DNA of 54,926 nucleotides from a virus, in the IMG/VR virus record IMGVR_UViG_3300042691_018438, positions 1 to 54,926 of that record; one strand, written 5' to 3'. The translations under genes and the position numbers were made by a program. Below are positions 8,252 through 15,124 of the stretch, in pieces (the first letter of the stretch is position 1; every line of letters starts with the position of its first letter). Below the pieces are notes generated by a model that was given only the letters and a program-made list of their open reading frames with translations, ran no database searches and had not been told where the DNA came from.

Positions 8252-8696
8252 TGTTTAAAAAATCTCTTAAGGTTCGTGGTTTTGAGGTCACTATATCATC
8301 GCCAATTTTCTCCAAATGGTCAACAATTTTTTCAGTGTTCTTGGGTTTATAATCAAACTCAAGTTTCTTCTTGCGTAGATATTCTTTACCCTCGGCAGTA
8401 AGGAAATATCTGATGCTACCATCTAATTTAAATGGAGGTTTAACCTTACCAAGAAAGTCGATGTTGTTATCGAATGTTGCAAAAACCTTTGTTGCTGTAA
8501 TCATGTCTAGCGTCATATCTTTCGATCTTCCGCCATCTAACATTCTCTTGATAAACTCCTTCCTCTCTGCAAAGAAAGGCTTCTTTTCCTTTTTCTTGGT
8601 TTTACCCTTTTCAAAAGTGTGGCCACAAGTACATAGTAATGCCCGAACTGTAAGGAGAGAATTACAGGACGGGCATTGCTTTTTACCTTTCGGCAT
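8244..8696 (-). CDS. Zinc-ribbon protein, function unknown
   Basis: A 150-residue protein with an N-terminal zinc ribbon (CPSCNSLLTVRALLCTCGH, two C-x2-C/C-x-C knuckles at about residues 8-26), followed by a lysine-rich linker (GKTKKKEKKPFF) and a C-terminal region with SIRYFLTAEGKEYLRKK, which may be winged-helix-like. First gene of the recA-primase-polymerase block, directly behind a candidate promoter and inverted repeat at 8698-8730. It could be a transcription or replication factor (inference); no family was recognised with confidence. Confidence 0.75.
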   Translation of the reverse strand: MPKGKKQCPSCNSLLTVRALLCTCGHTFEKGKTKKKEKKPFFAERKEFIKRMLDGGRSKDMTLDMITATKVFATFDNNIDFLGKVKPPFKLDGSIRYFLTAEGKEYLRKKKLEFDYKPKNTEKIVDHLEKIGDDIVTSKPRTLRDFLNNE

Positions 8697-8697
8697 A

Positions 8698-8721
8698 TTT
8701 CAATCCTACTACAGATTGAAA
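8698..8721. promoter_or_regulatory. Inverted repeat overlapping the -10 region (operator-like)
   Basis: TTTCAATC (8698-8705) and GATTGAAA (8714-8721) are perfect 8-base inverted arms separated by 8 bases. They cover the putative -10 of the promoter ahead of the zinc-ribbon gene. The geometry suits a dimeric repressor site; a weak RNA hairpin is the alternative. No run of T follows, so it is not a terminator. Confidence 0.4.
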
Positions 8722-8730
8722 AATTGTCAA
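8703..8730 (-). promoter_or_regulatory. Candidate sigma70-type promoter for the replication block
   Basis: On the minus strand, TTGACA (8725-8730) is followed after 16 bases by TAGGAT (8703-8708), a partial -10 match. The predicted start of transcription falls at or next to the ATG at 8696, so the message would be nearly leaderless. The -35 is perfect and the -10 is four of six. The location is right for the first gene of the replication block. Confidence 0.4.
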
Positions 8731-8737
8731 GTGGATT

Positions 8738-9772
8738 TTATTTTATCCCTAAGTCGCTAAAAACCATTTTTCGAATCAGTTCTAGAAAAGGTGTTTTGGG
8801 TTCCCATTTTAATTCATTTCTAGCTTTTGATGAATCACCAAGCAAAAGTTCAACCTCTGCTGGACGATAAAAGTCTGGATTAATTTGTACAAGTATTTTT
8901 TTACCATGGTAATATTTTTCATTAATTCCCTCTCCCTCCCAATGACAAATCTCTTTTCCAAATCCAGCAAAATTAAAAGCCTCTTCTACAAACTCACGAA
9001 TTGTATGAGTTTCATTTGCAGATAAAACATAATCCAGTGGCTCTTCTTGGTTAAGCATTTTCCAAACTCCATCTACAAAATCCTCCGCATCGCTCCAATC
9101 TCTTTTTGCATCAAGATTACCAAGCTCAAGTGGGGTAATACTAGTAGATAAATGAGACTCGTTTAGAATTCTAGCAACAGCTTTAGTAATTTTGCGCGTC
9201 ACGAACTCTTCTCCACGACGAGTTCCTTCGTGATTAAACAACCAGCCTTGGACTGCATAAAGCCCATAAGACTCTCGCCAAACTTTAACCATATGTCTTG
9301 CTGATGCCTTGGACACGCCATATGGACTACGAGGACGAATAGGATGAGTCTCGTCTTGTGGAGCGCATACAACATCTCCAAACTCCTCTGATGATCCAGC
9401 ATTATAGTATCTGCATTGAGGACAATATTTACGAATTGCTTCAAGTTGATACATGACTGCCATAGCATTAGTCATCATATGGTTAACTGGTTGCTTCCAA
9501 CTAACGCCTACAAAAGAATTAGCAGCAAAGTTAATAAAATAATCTGGCTTCTCTTCTGCAATTACTTGTTCAGTATTTGCTTGATCAGATACATCTAGAT
9601 CAATAAGTTTAAATCTTGGATTGCCAATTAGATGCTGAATATTTTCATGATTTTTAACACTTAGACGGCGAACACCAGCGATAATAGTGTGTTCAGTATT
9701 TTTCAAAAGGTAGTCTGCCATAAAGCTACCATCTTGACCCGTTACGCCAGTTACAATTACCTTTTTCATCAT
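8738..9772 (-). CDS. gmd: GDP-mannose 4,6-dehydratase
   Basis: Converts GDP-D-mannose to GDP-4-keto-6-deoxy-D-mannose, the precursor of fucose, rhamnose and perosamine. The 344 residues match the short-chain dehydrogenase family of full-length Gmd. NADP-binding TGVTGQDGS lies at 8-16, the active-site segment NAGSSEEFGDV at about 124-134, and the Y151-x3-K155 pair in YGVSK. They are followed by WLFNHEGTRRGEEFVTRKI, GNLDAKRDWSDAEDFV and FYRPAEVELLLGD, all Gmd hallmarks. No 4-keto reductase/epimerase (fcl) partner lies in the window, so the product may feed host pathways or another phage enzyme. It starts the sugar cluster with methyltransferases and glycosyltransferases. Two adjacent ATGs are available at the start. 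Confidence 0.93.
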   Translation of the reverse strand: MMKKVIVTGVTGQDGSFMADYLLKNTEHTIIAGVRRLSVKNHENIQHLIGNPRFKLIDLDVSDQANTEQVIAEEKPDYFINFAANSFVGVSWKQPVNHMMTNAMAVMYQLEAIRKYCPQCRYYNAGSSEEFGDVVCAPQDETHPIRPRSPYGVSKASARHMVKVWRESYGLYAVQGWLFNHEGTRRGEEFVTRKITKAVARILNESHLSTSITPLELGNLDAKRDWSDAEDFVDGVWKMLNQEEPLDYVLSANETHTIREFVEEAFNFAGFGKEICHWEGEGINEKYYHGKKILVQINPDFYRPAEVELLLGDSSKARNELKWEPKTPFLELIRKMVFSDLGIK

Positions 9773-10341
9773 TGATTTAATTCTGCTATAATATTATATT
9801 GTCCATCGCTTTTATAATGATAACCATTATCATCTAAGATTTTCAATAATTTATTATTTTTTTCTCCTCCGTTACTAAATGTTCCATCAGAATGATAGCA
9901 TTCATATTCTATATATTTTGGTTTAAACCTATTGAAATCTAATGATAGCAAGATATCTACATCATAACCTTCAATATCAATATAGAATCTTTCTATTTCC
10001 ATATTCAATGTTGCAAACAAATAATTAATATTAATACATGGGACGACATTTGTTTCTAACTTTTGATGATTGTGTCTAAATACATGGTCCTTAGACATAG
10101 ATGCATGGCCACTTTTATCATCATCTGATGGAAAATAAAAATTAGTTAATCCATTGTAGTTAGATACAGCGACATTAATTGGAATCAACTTTTCAATAAA
10201 TGAATATACATTTTTAGCATCTTCAATGCATTTTGGAAGAGCATCAATTATAAAAAAGTAATTAATCTTATCTGCATTATTTGATACAAATTTAAATACA
10301 TGATCATTGCAGTCATTACAACCTATTTGAAGTATATTCAT
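9769..10341 (-). CDS. FkbM-like SAM-dependent methyltransferase
   Basis: A 190-residue methyltransferase-fold protein. It starts directly with the SAM-binding strand (MNILQIGCNDCNDHV). It continues with NYFFIIDALPKC (acidic ribose-binding strand end), INVAVSNYNG, and FYIDIEGYDVDILLSLDF, the last being the FkbM signature (D-x-E-G-x-D). The chain is short, lacking an N-terminal extension. FkbM proteins O-methylate sugars or polyketides, and the neighbours (Gmd, glycosyltransferases) point to a sugar substrate. It overlaps gmd by 4 bases. The family is clear; the substrate is unknown. Confidence 0.75.
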   Translation of the reverse strand: MNILQIGCNDCNDHVFKFVSNNADKINYFFIIDALPKCIEDAKNVYSFIEKLIPINVAVSNYNGLTNFYFPSDDDKSGHASMSKDHVFRHNHQKLETNVVPCININYLFATLNMEIERFYIDIEGYDVDILLSLDFNRFKPKYIEYECYHSDGTFSNGGEKNNKLLKILDDNGYHYKSDGQYNIIAELNQ

Positions 10342-10349
10342 GTAGTATC

Positions 10350-10691
10350 TTATGTTTTAAATTCATTTTGTCCACTATTTGGAAAAAATTTATTCCTAAA
10401 TTTTTGTTTAGCCTTAAATCTTTCCATATTACATAGATCTACTTCTTTTGCGCTAATTTCTCCATATCGAGCTTTTTCTACAGCATCAAATGTTTTTTTA
10501 TTAACATCAACAATCTGTTTATATTCTTCAGATGTAATTAATTGATTCCATAACTGTTCATCAAATTGTTTAGACAAGTAATTAAAACAATCTATCCATA
10601 ATTTTATTTGATTAGCATCATTATTTTTTTTGATTTCTAAAATAGCTAGATAATCAAAAGCATAACCCTCATCTACTAATAAATTAATCAT
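10350..10691 (-). CDS. Hypothetical protein in the sugar cluster
   Basis: A 113-residue protein that I do not recognise. It begins MINLLVDEGYAFDYLAILEI and appears mostly helical, with a basic C-terminal stretch (MERFKAKQKFRNKFFP). It overlaps the upstream methyltransferase stop by 4 bases, so it is part of the same transcriptional unit as the glycan genes. A link to sugar modification is only suggested by position. Confidence 0.6.
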   Translation of the reverse strand: MINLLVDEGYAFDYLAILEIKKNNDANQIKLWIDCFNYLSKQFDEQLWNQLITSEEYKQIVDVNKKTFDAVEKARYGEISAKEVDLCNMERFKAKQKFRNKFFPNSGQNEFKT

Positions 10692-11281
10692 ACTTTATTT
10701 TTATAAGTTTGCAGAATATCCTTATGATTTATATTTCGTGCAATACAATCATAATCAAAAAAATCTTTATTAATATACCAATCTTCAACAGCGCCACAAC
10801 CATCTAGGCATACATTTTCAAAAAGGACTTGATAGTTATTGTTTTTAAATAATTCCATAGACATATTTTTTAAATCATTTTTTCCAGCATATAAATCATG
10901 CTCAAACGTTATTAATTTAAATTTGAACTCATTGAATGGGAATCGTTGTAGTACATTTTCTGTTGCTGCATCAATATCAAAAGAAAAGTAATCTACGATT
11001 TTCGGACATTTTAAATTAATCAACGTTTCTCTTAAATTGACTTGAGTTAAGTCAATACAGTAAGCTTTTGTTTTTCTTGTATGATTGAAATTATCTATAT
11101 AGTTTTTATCAAAATCAATTGATATACCATCCCATCCGTTCTCTTCTAATAAAAGAGTGTTATTTGCACATGGTTGACTTCTGCCATCGCCACATCCAAA
11201 ATCTAAAAAGTAACCAGAGTTTTTAAAAAACTCAAGCACGAACGCATCTTGACTCATTTGTGAATAGCTCATATTTACCAA
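10688..11281 (-). CDS. FkbM-family methyltransferase
   Basis: A 197-residue SAM-dependent methyltransferase. The N-terminal SYSQMSQDAFVLEFF and FLDFGCGDGRSQPCANN form the typical FkbM entry and SAM motif I. GWDGISIDFDKNYID supplies the acidic residue of motif II, and VDYFSFDIDAATENVL corresponds to the D-x-D/E segment after strand 4. It shares the FkbM type with the gene at 9769-10341, but the two are not close copies. Overlaps the GT9-like gene by 7 bases. Likely O-methylates a sugar made or attached by the adjacent enzymes (inference). Confidence 0.75.
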   Translation of the reverse strand: MVNMSYSQMSQDAFVLEFFKNSGYFLDFGCGDGRSQPCANNTLLLEENGWDGISIDFDKNYIDNFNHTRKTKAYCIDLTQVNLRETLINLKCPKIVDYFSFDIDAATENVLQRFPFNEFKFKLITFEHDLYAGKNDLKNMSMELFKNNNYQVLFENVCLDGCGAVEDWYINKDFFDYDCIARNINHKDILQTYKNKV

Positions 11282-11964
11282 AAATAATTATTTATTGTTG
11301 AGTGATTATAACACCAATTATTTGAATTAAAACCACTAGCATTTCTAGGATTATAGCAATCAATTAAACATCCAAGTCCAGCAGCTAAATGCATATCGCC
11401 AGTATTACACCCAACATACATACCTGTAATCCTTAGTAAATGAATATATACTGATAAATCTAAATCATATACTATCTTATCTAATCCCTTTACTTCTTTT
11501 GAATTTTTAGAAGAAAAACATCCTATAATATTTACGCCCTTGCTTTTTAAATCAAGGATAATATTATGAATTAATTCATCTGGCAAATTTCTTAAATGCG
11601 CCCAACTCTTAGAACAAAATGGATTGAATACTACAGGCTTATTCATGCCGCCTACAATTTCTATGGCTTTTTTATGAGATTGTAAATTAAAATGTAAAAT
11701 ATGAGGCAAGACATTGCATGTATCTGCATCTGGTCCAAAAAAATTCCTCAATTTCTGAATAGAATAATGTGCATCTGAGCTACAAATATCTGGCAATACA
11801 TTAATATTATTAGTTATCTCTACGTTAGCTATACCATCGAAAATAATAGAGAATCTTTCAATCTCAGGCAATAGCTGCATTGTATGCTGCATTGGAAAAT
11901 GTTTTAGTATAGAAGTAAAGGTGATTATATCACCTAATCCTGTTGATAATGTTCCAAATTTCAT
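11275..11964 (-). CDS. GT9-like (heptosyltransferase-type) glycosyltransferase
   Basis: A 229-residue protein resembling the ADP-heptose:LPS transferase fold. The N-terminus KFGTLSTGLGDIITFTSILK matches the GT9 donor/acceptor loop (GxGDxxxTTP). The C-terminal YVGCNTGDMHLAAGLGC matches the GT9 signature with DTGxxHLAAALG (N replaces D). At about two thirds of normal GT9 length it is compact. Lies between a GT2 enzyme (4-base overlap) and an FkbM methyltransferase. It probably transfers a sugar onto a glycan of host envelope type; donor and acceptor are unknown. Confidence 0.7.
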   Translation of the reverse strand: MKFGTLSTGLGDIITFTSILKHFPMQHTMQLLPEIERFSIIFDGIANVEITNNINVLPDICSSDAHYSIQKLRNFFGPDADTCNVLPHILHFNLQSHKKAIEIVGGMNKPVVFNPFCSKSWAHLRNLPDELIHNIILDLKSKGVNIIGCFSSKNSKEVKGLDKIVYDLDLSVYIHLLRITGMYVGCNTGDMHLAAGLGCLIDCYNPRNASGFNSNNWCYNHSTINNYFW

Positions 11965-12728
11965 ATCTTTAAATTGTGTTTAAAAATTTCTTCTGTAAAC
12001 TCATCAATATCCATATGAACCTTGTGCAATGGAGCATCTCCTCCTGATTCAGTTCTCCAATGTTGATGCCAAAATTTCTTATTTCTTTCTAATCGAGAAT
12101 CAAAATCTAAATATCCAAAATGAACAACAAATGGAGTATTATTTGATTCAAGATCTTTTATGTTAATGGATGTTTGACGAGAAAATACTAAATTTCCATT
12201 GCAATCAATTAACTCACATGTATCGCTTTTAGATGTGTCAATTGTTCCATCTGGTTTTCTAGCATAAGTTGGTGGTCCTCTATGTAGACCTCTTTTATGC
12301 ATATACCATTTGGGAGTAATGTTTCTATATGACTTCCAATCTCCATAAAGATTAATTGAAGCAATCATGTAGCATGATACAGAATCATTCAATAAATGTT
12401 CTGCATATGCATACCAAATTGGCTTTTGCCATAAAGGTATATACTCATCCAAATCTAATTGAATTAAAATGTCCCCACTGCAATTTTGTAAAGCTATATT
12501 TTTTAGTTTGCCATCTAAAAGAGGATCTTCATATGATACATCGCATTCAATTATTTTTAGGTTTTGTAATTGAATTGATTTAATTGCATCTAGAGTATTA
12601 TCATTTGATTTATTTACAGCAATTATAACTTCATCTGCAAATTTAGATGCCATTACAATAGATTCATCCCAATATATAAACTTATTTTCAATAATATTGA
12701 ATGCTGATAAATAAATTGAAATTCTCAT
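11961..12728 (-). CDS. GT2-family glycosyltransferase
   Basis: A 255-residue inverting glycosyltransferase with GT-A fold. The nucleotide-binding start is SIYLSAFNIIENKFIYWDES. ADEVIIAVNKSNDNTLDAIK is typical of GT2, and the metal-binding DxD appears as ILIQLDLDEYIP at about residue 91-95. It starts directly behind a strong intrinsic terminator whose 3' stem arm (CTAGAGGG) doubles as its only visible Shine-Dalgarno sequence, six bases before the ATG. First gene of the sugar cluster in transcription order. Acceptor unknown. Confidence 0.82.
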   Translation of the reverse strand: MRISIYLSAFNIIENKFIYWDESIVMASKFADEVIIAVNKSNDNTLDAIKSIQLQNLKIIECDVSYEDPLLDGKLKNIALQNCSGDILIQLDLDEYIPLWQKPIWYAYAEHLLNDSVSCYMIASINLYGDWKSYRNITPKWYMHKRGLHRGPPTYARKPDGTIDTSKSDTCELIDCNGNLVFSRQTSINIKDLESNNTPFVVHFGYLDFDSRLERNKKFWHQHWRTESGGDAPLHKVHMDIDEFTEEIFKHNLKI

Positions 12729-12763
12729 AAAAAACCCTCTAGGTTAGCATGAACCTAGAGGGT
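12729..12763 (-). terminator. Intrinsic terminator after hsp20; its stem contains the GT2 ribosome-binding site
   Basis: On the minus strand ACCCTCTAGGTT, a 6-base loop (CATGCT), and AACCTAGAGGGT form a perfect 12-base-pair stem followed by a T run that runs straight into the ATG at 12728. It ends the hsp20 transcript. The GAGGG in the 3' arm is well placed as a Shine-Dalgarno sequence for the downstream GT2 gene. Confidence 0.88.
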
Positions 12764-12782
12764 GATATAAATCACTTTAAGG

Positions 12783-13217
12783 TCACTTAACCTTAATCAT
12801 TATATCTCGTTTAGCCTCTTTTTCAAGAGGAATTTTTACCTTGAGAAGACCATTTTTATATTCTGCTTCAATGGCTTCCTTGTCTACGCTCTGATGAAGT
12901 GTGAAATTCTTCTTCAAGGATCTTCGTGCTATTTTCTTATGGTAGAATTCAGTGTTTTCTTCTTCATCCTTTTTAGCGGATGCTTCTACTTTAAGAGTCT
13001 GTCCAGAGACAGATACAGAAATATCTTCTTGATCAAGTCCAACTAGAGCAAATTCAATAATGATATTACCATCTTTATCTTTATAAATATCATAAGGATC
13101 AGAGGTCCATACATCATTAATGTGATTTGCCTCAAGAATATTGAACATTTTCTTGAAGATATCCCCTTCAAAAATGAAGGGTGACGACAGGTTGTTATAT
13201 TTTAGTGTCATTGTCAT
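12783..13217 (-). CDS. Small heat-shock protein, Hsp20/alpha-crystallin family
   Basis: A 144-residue ATP-independent holdase chaperone that keeps unfolding proteins soluble. The alpha-crystallin domain spans about residues 40-144. DPYDIYKDKDGNIIIEFALV opens the domain, followed by LDQEDISVSVSGQTLKVEAS, the conserved FYHKKIARRSLKKNFTL strand, and EAEYKNGLLKVKIPLEKE, which carries the A-x-x-x-n-G-v-L motif. The short N-terminal arm (about 38 residues) is typical of phage Hsp20. It is followed by an intrinsic terminator and preceded by a hairpin and a 35-residue gene. Phage Hsp20 is common in aquatic phages and may support capsid or tail assembly (inference). Confidence 0.93.
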   Translation of the reverse strand: MTMTLKYNNLSSPFIFEGDIFKKMFNILEANHINDVWTSDPYDIYKDKDGNIIIEFALVGLDQEDISVSVSGQTLKVEASAKKDEEENTEFYHKKIARRSLKKNFTLHQSVDKEAIEAEYKNGLLKVKIPLEKEAKRDIMIKVK

Positions 13218-13244
13218 ACTTATTAGTTATGTTTTTTTGTTTTC

Positions 13245-13263
13245 TTGCCCCAATTGGGTGCAA
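13245..13263 (-). promoter_or_regulatory. Hairpin in the hsp20 5' leader
   Basis: On the minus strand TTGCACCC, loop AATT, GGGGCAA can form a 7-pair stem with one bulged A, about 28 bases ahead of the hsp20 ATG. An A-rich tract, not a T run, follows, so it is not an intrinsic terminator. It could be an RNA-stability or temperature-sensing element; function is unproven. Confidence 0.3.
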
Positions 13264-13284
13264 AAAGTTTTGGAATAATTGCAC

Positions 13285-13392
13285 TTAATCGTCTTGTTCA
13301 AGCATGGCTTGATCTATACGATCTAAAATAAATGCAATGGTTTCATCGAGTTCCACTTCGGCTGTTAATTGTGTATCTAGAGGTTCGGTCAT
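13285..13392 (-). CDS. Acidic 35-residue microprotein between nrdA and hsp20
   Basis: A short open frame starting ATG at 13392 and ending TAA at 13285. The peptide begins MTEPLDTQLTAEVELDETIA and ends FILDRIDQAMLEQDD. It is strongly acidic and predicted to form one amphipathic helix. It lies 38 bases after the nrdA stop, in an otherwise open gap before hsp20. A GTGTATAA motif (13403-13410), like the one before several other genes, stands 10 bases ahead of the ATG. No family recognised. The position and the upstream motif support a real gene. Confidence 0.5.
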   Translation of the reverse strand: MTEPLDTQLTAEVELDETIAFILDRIDQAMLEQDD

Positions 13393-13399
13393 AGTGGTA

Positions 13400-13410
13400 T
13401 ATTTATACAC
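13400..13410 (-). promoter_or_regulatory. GTGTATAAATA element before the 35-residue gene
   Basis: On the minus strand GTGTATAAATATACC lies 10 bases before the ATG at 13392. It contains TATAAATA, identical to the T4-type late promoter -10 consensus, and belongs to the GTGTA(TA)A motif group seen before many genes here. No -35 is seen. Promoter function is inferred. Confidence 0.4.
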
Positions 13411-13430
13411 ACTATAATCTTTTTGGGAAA

Positions 13431-15077
13431 TCATGCCTCACAAGAAGCACATATCATAATTGAACGGGCTAGTTCTTGAGCAGGATTTGAAGAACGCTGA
13501 TAGTAAAGACTCTTGATACCATTCTCCCAAGCAAAAATTAGAAGCTCATTTACTTCTTTTGGTTTGGCAGTAGGAGGAATCATCAAGTTAAGAGACTGTC
13601 CTTGGTCAATATACTTTTGACGTTGTGCCGCTTGAATAATAATCTCCTTCTGAGAGATTTCGCCAAATGTTTTGAATACATCTTTTTCTTGTTGAGTCAG
13701 GAAATCAAGGTGCTGGACACTTCCACCACGAACTAGAATACTCTTCCAAGTCTCATTATTATTCTGCCCTTTATCTACGAGAAGATTTTCGAGATATGGA
13801 TTTTTAAATGTAAATTTACCTTTCGCAAGATCTTTTGTAAAGTAATTGCTATTTAGAGGCTCAATTGATGGAGATACTTGACCAAGGATAAATGAACTTG
13901 AAGTGGTTGGCGCAATTGCAAGTGTAGTGGTATTGCGGCGACCGTAACCTTTCAATAGCTCTGGTTCTCCAAACATTTGTGCAAGTTCTTCTGATGCTTT
14001 ATCGGCACGTTTACGAATTTCGCTCCAGATTTCAATGTTAAGCATTTTAGCTTCCATGCTTTCAAAGCCAATCATTTTTGATTGAAGCAAGGAATGCCAA
14101 CCAAGAATACCAACGCCCAATGCTCGTTGGCGACAAGCGAATTTATTTGGAGCTTCCATATGTTTAACTCCATCAGTTTTGCTAATGAACTCACTCATTA
14201 CAGCATCAAGAAAATAAATCAAAGTCTCAACGGCATCAGTATCTTTAATTTCGTCCCAACGTTCAAGGTTGAGTGAAGATAAGTTACAAACAAAAGACTC
14301 GTCTTCCGAATTACTCAAAAAGATTTCTGAGCAAAGATTAGAATTGTGAATCTTGAGACCTTTATCTTTATAGACTTGTGGGGCTTGATTATTGGCAGTG
14401 TCGGAGAAAAATAGATATGGATATCCTGACTCAAATCTTTTCTTGATTACAAGACCCCAGATCCTGCGTTTCTCTTTGTCGCCATCAATCATGGATTTCA
14501 TCCATTCATCCGAAATACATACTCCAATAGAAAGATCTTGGATCTCATTACCTTCGCCACGAATCTTCAAGAATTCTTCAATATCAGCATGGTCAATTGG
14601 CAAATACGCTGCAAATGAACCACGCCGCACATTACCTTGAGAGACAACACTCATGAGCTTATCGTACATCTCCATGAAATGCACAGATCCAGTTGATTTG
14701 CCACCAGAAGAAATAACTGCTCCACGCCCACGAACATCTCCAAAGTATCCAGATGTTCCACCTCCAGCCTTGGTCATCATTCCAACTTCAGCAAGCTTCT
14801 CAAGAATACCTTCCATTTTATCTGGAATATAAGATCCAAAGCAGGAGATTGGCAACCCACGTTCACGACCAAAGTTTGACCAAATTGGCGAAGACAGAGA
14901 ATAGAATCCTGCGTGAACATAACGCTCAAACTTATCAGCAAACCCCATAATACCGCACAATTTTTCTGCGGTATCAGCGATATCTCTGATTCTTGATTCT
15001 GGTTTCTCTCCCTCTAAAAGATATCCACGCTCTAAAAATTTGCGCGAATCTTCGTTCAACCAATAAATGTCACTCAT
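13431..15077 (-). CDS. nrdA: Class I ribonucleoside-diphosphate reductase, alpha subunit
   Basis: Reduces ribonucleotides to deoxyribonucleotides for phage DNA synthesis. The 548 residues carry the catalytic set: C79 in LPISCFGSY, N247, C249 and E251 in NSNLCSEI, C264 in SFVCNLSSLN, PTTSSS near residue 390, and a C-terminal redox pair C543-x2-C546 (ICASCEA). It is much shorter than typical NrdA (about 750 residues). The first 30 residues run straight into the helical domain, so there is no N-terminal ATP-cone and dATP feedback inhibition is probably absent. Encoded after nrdB in the same transcriptional unit. Start context AATAAGTATGA is shared with hsp20. Family assignment is firm. Confidence 0.94.
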   Translation of the reverse strand: MSDIYWLNEDSRKFLERGYLLEGEKPESRIRDIADTAEKLCGIMGFADKFERYVHAGFYSLSSPIWSNFGRERGLPISCFGSYIPDKMEGILEKLAEVGMMTKAGGGTSGYFGDVRGRGAVISSGGKSTGSVHFMEMYDKLMSVVSQGNVRRGSFAAYLPIDHADIEEFLKIRGEGNEIQDLSIGVCISDEWMKSMIDGDKEKRRIWGLVIKKRFESGYPYLFFSDTANNQAPQVYKDKGLKIHNSNLCSEIFLSNSEDESFVCNLSSLNLERWDEIKDTDAVETLIYFLDAVMSEFISKTDGVKHMEAPNKFACRQRALGVGILGWHSLLQSKMIGFESMEAKMLNIEIWSEIRKRADKASEELAQMFGEPELLKGYGRRNTTTLAIAPTTSSSFILGQVSPSIEPLNSNYFTKDLAKGKFTFKNPYLENLLVDKGQNNNETWKSILVRGGSVQHLDFLTQQEKDVFKTFGEISQKEIIIQAAQRQKYIDQGQSLNLMIPPTAKPKEVNELLIFAWENGIKSLYYQRSSNPAQELARSIMICASCEA

Positions 15078-15124
15078 ACTTATTTTTGCTATTTTGATAA
15101 TAAAGATTTAACTCAATTTTTCAA

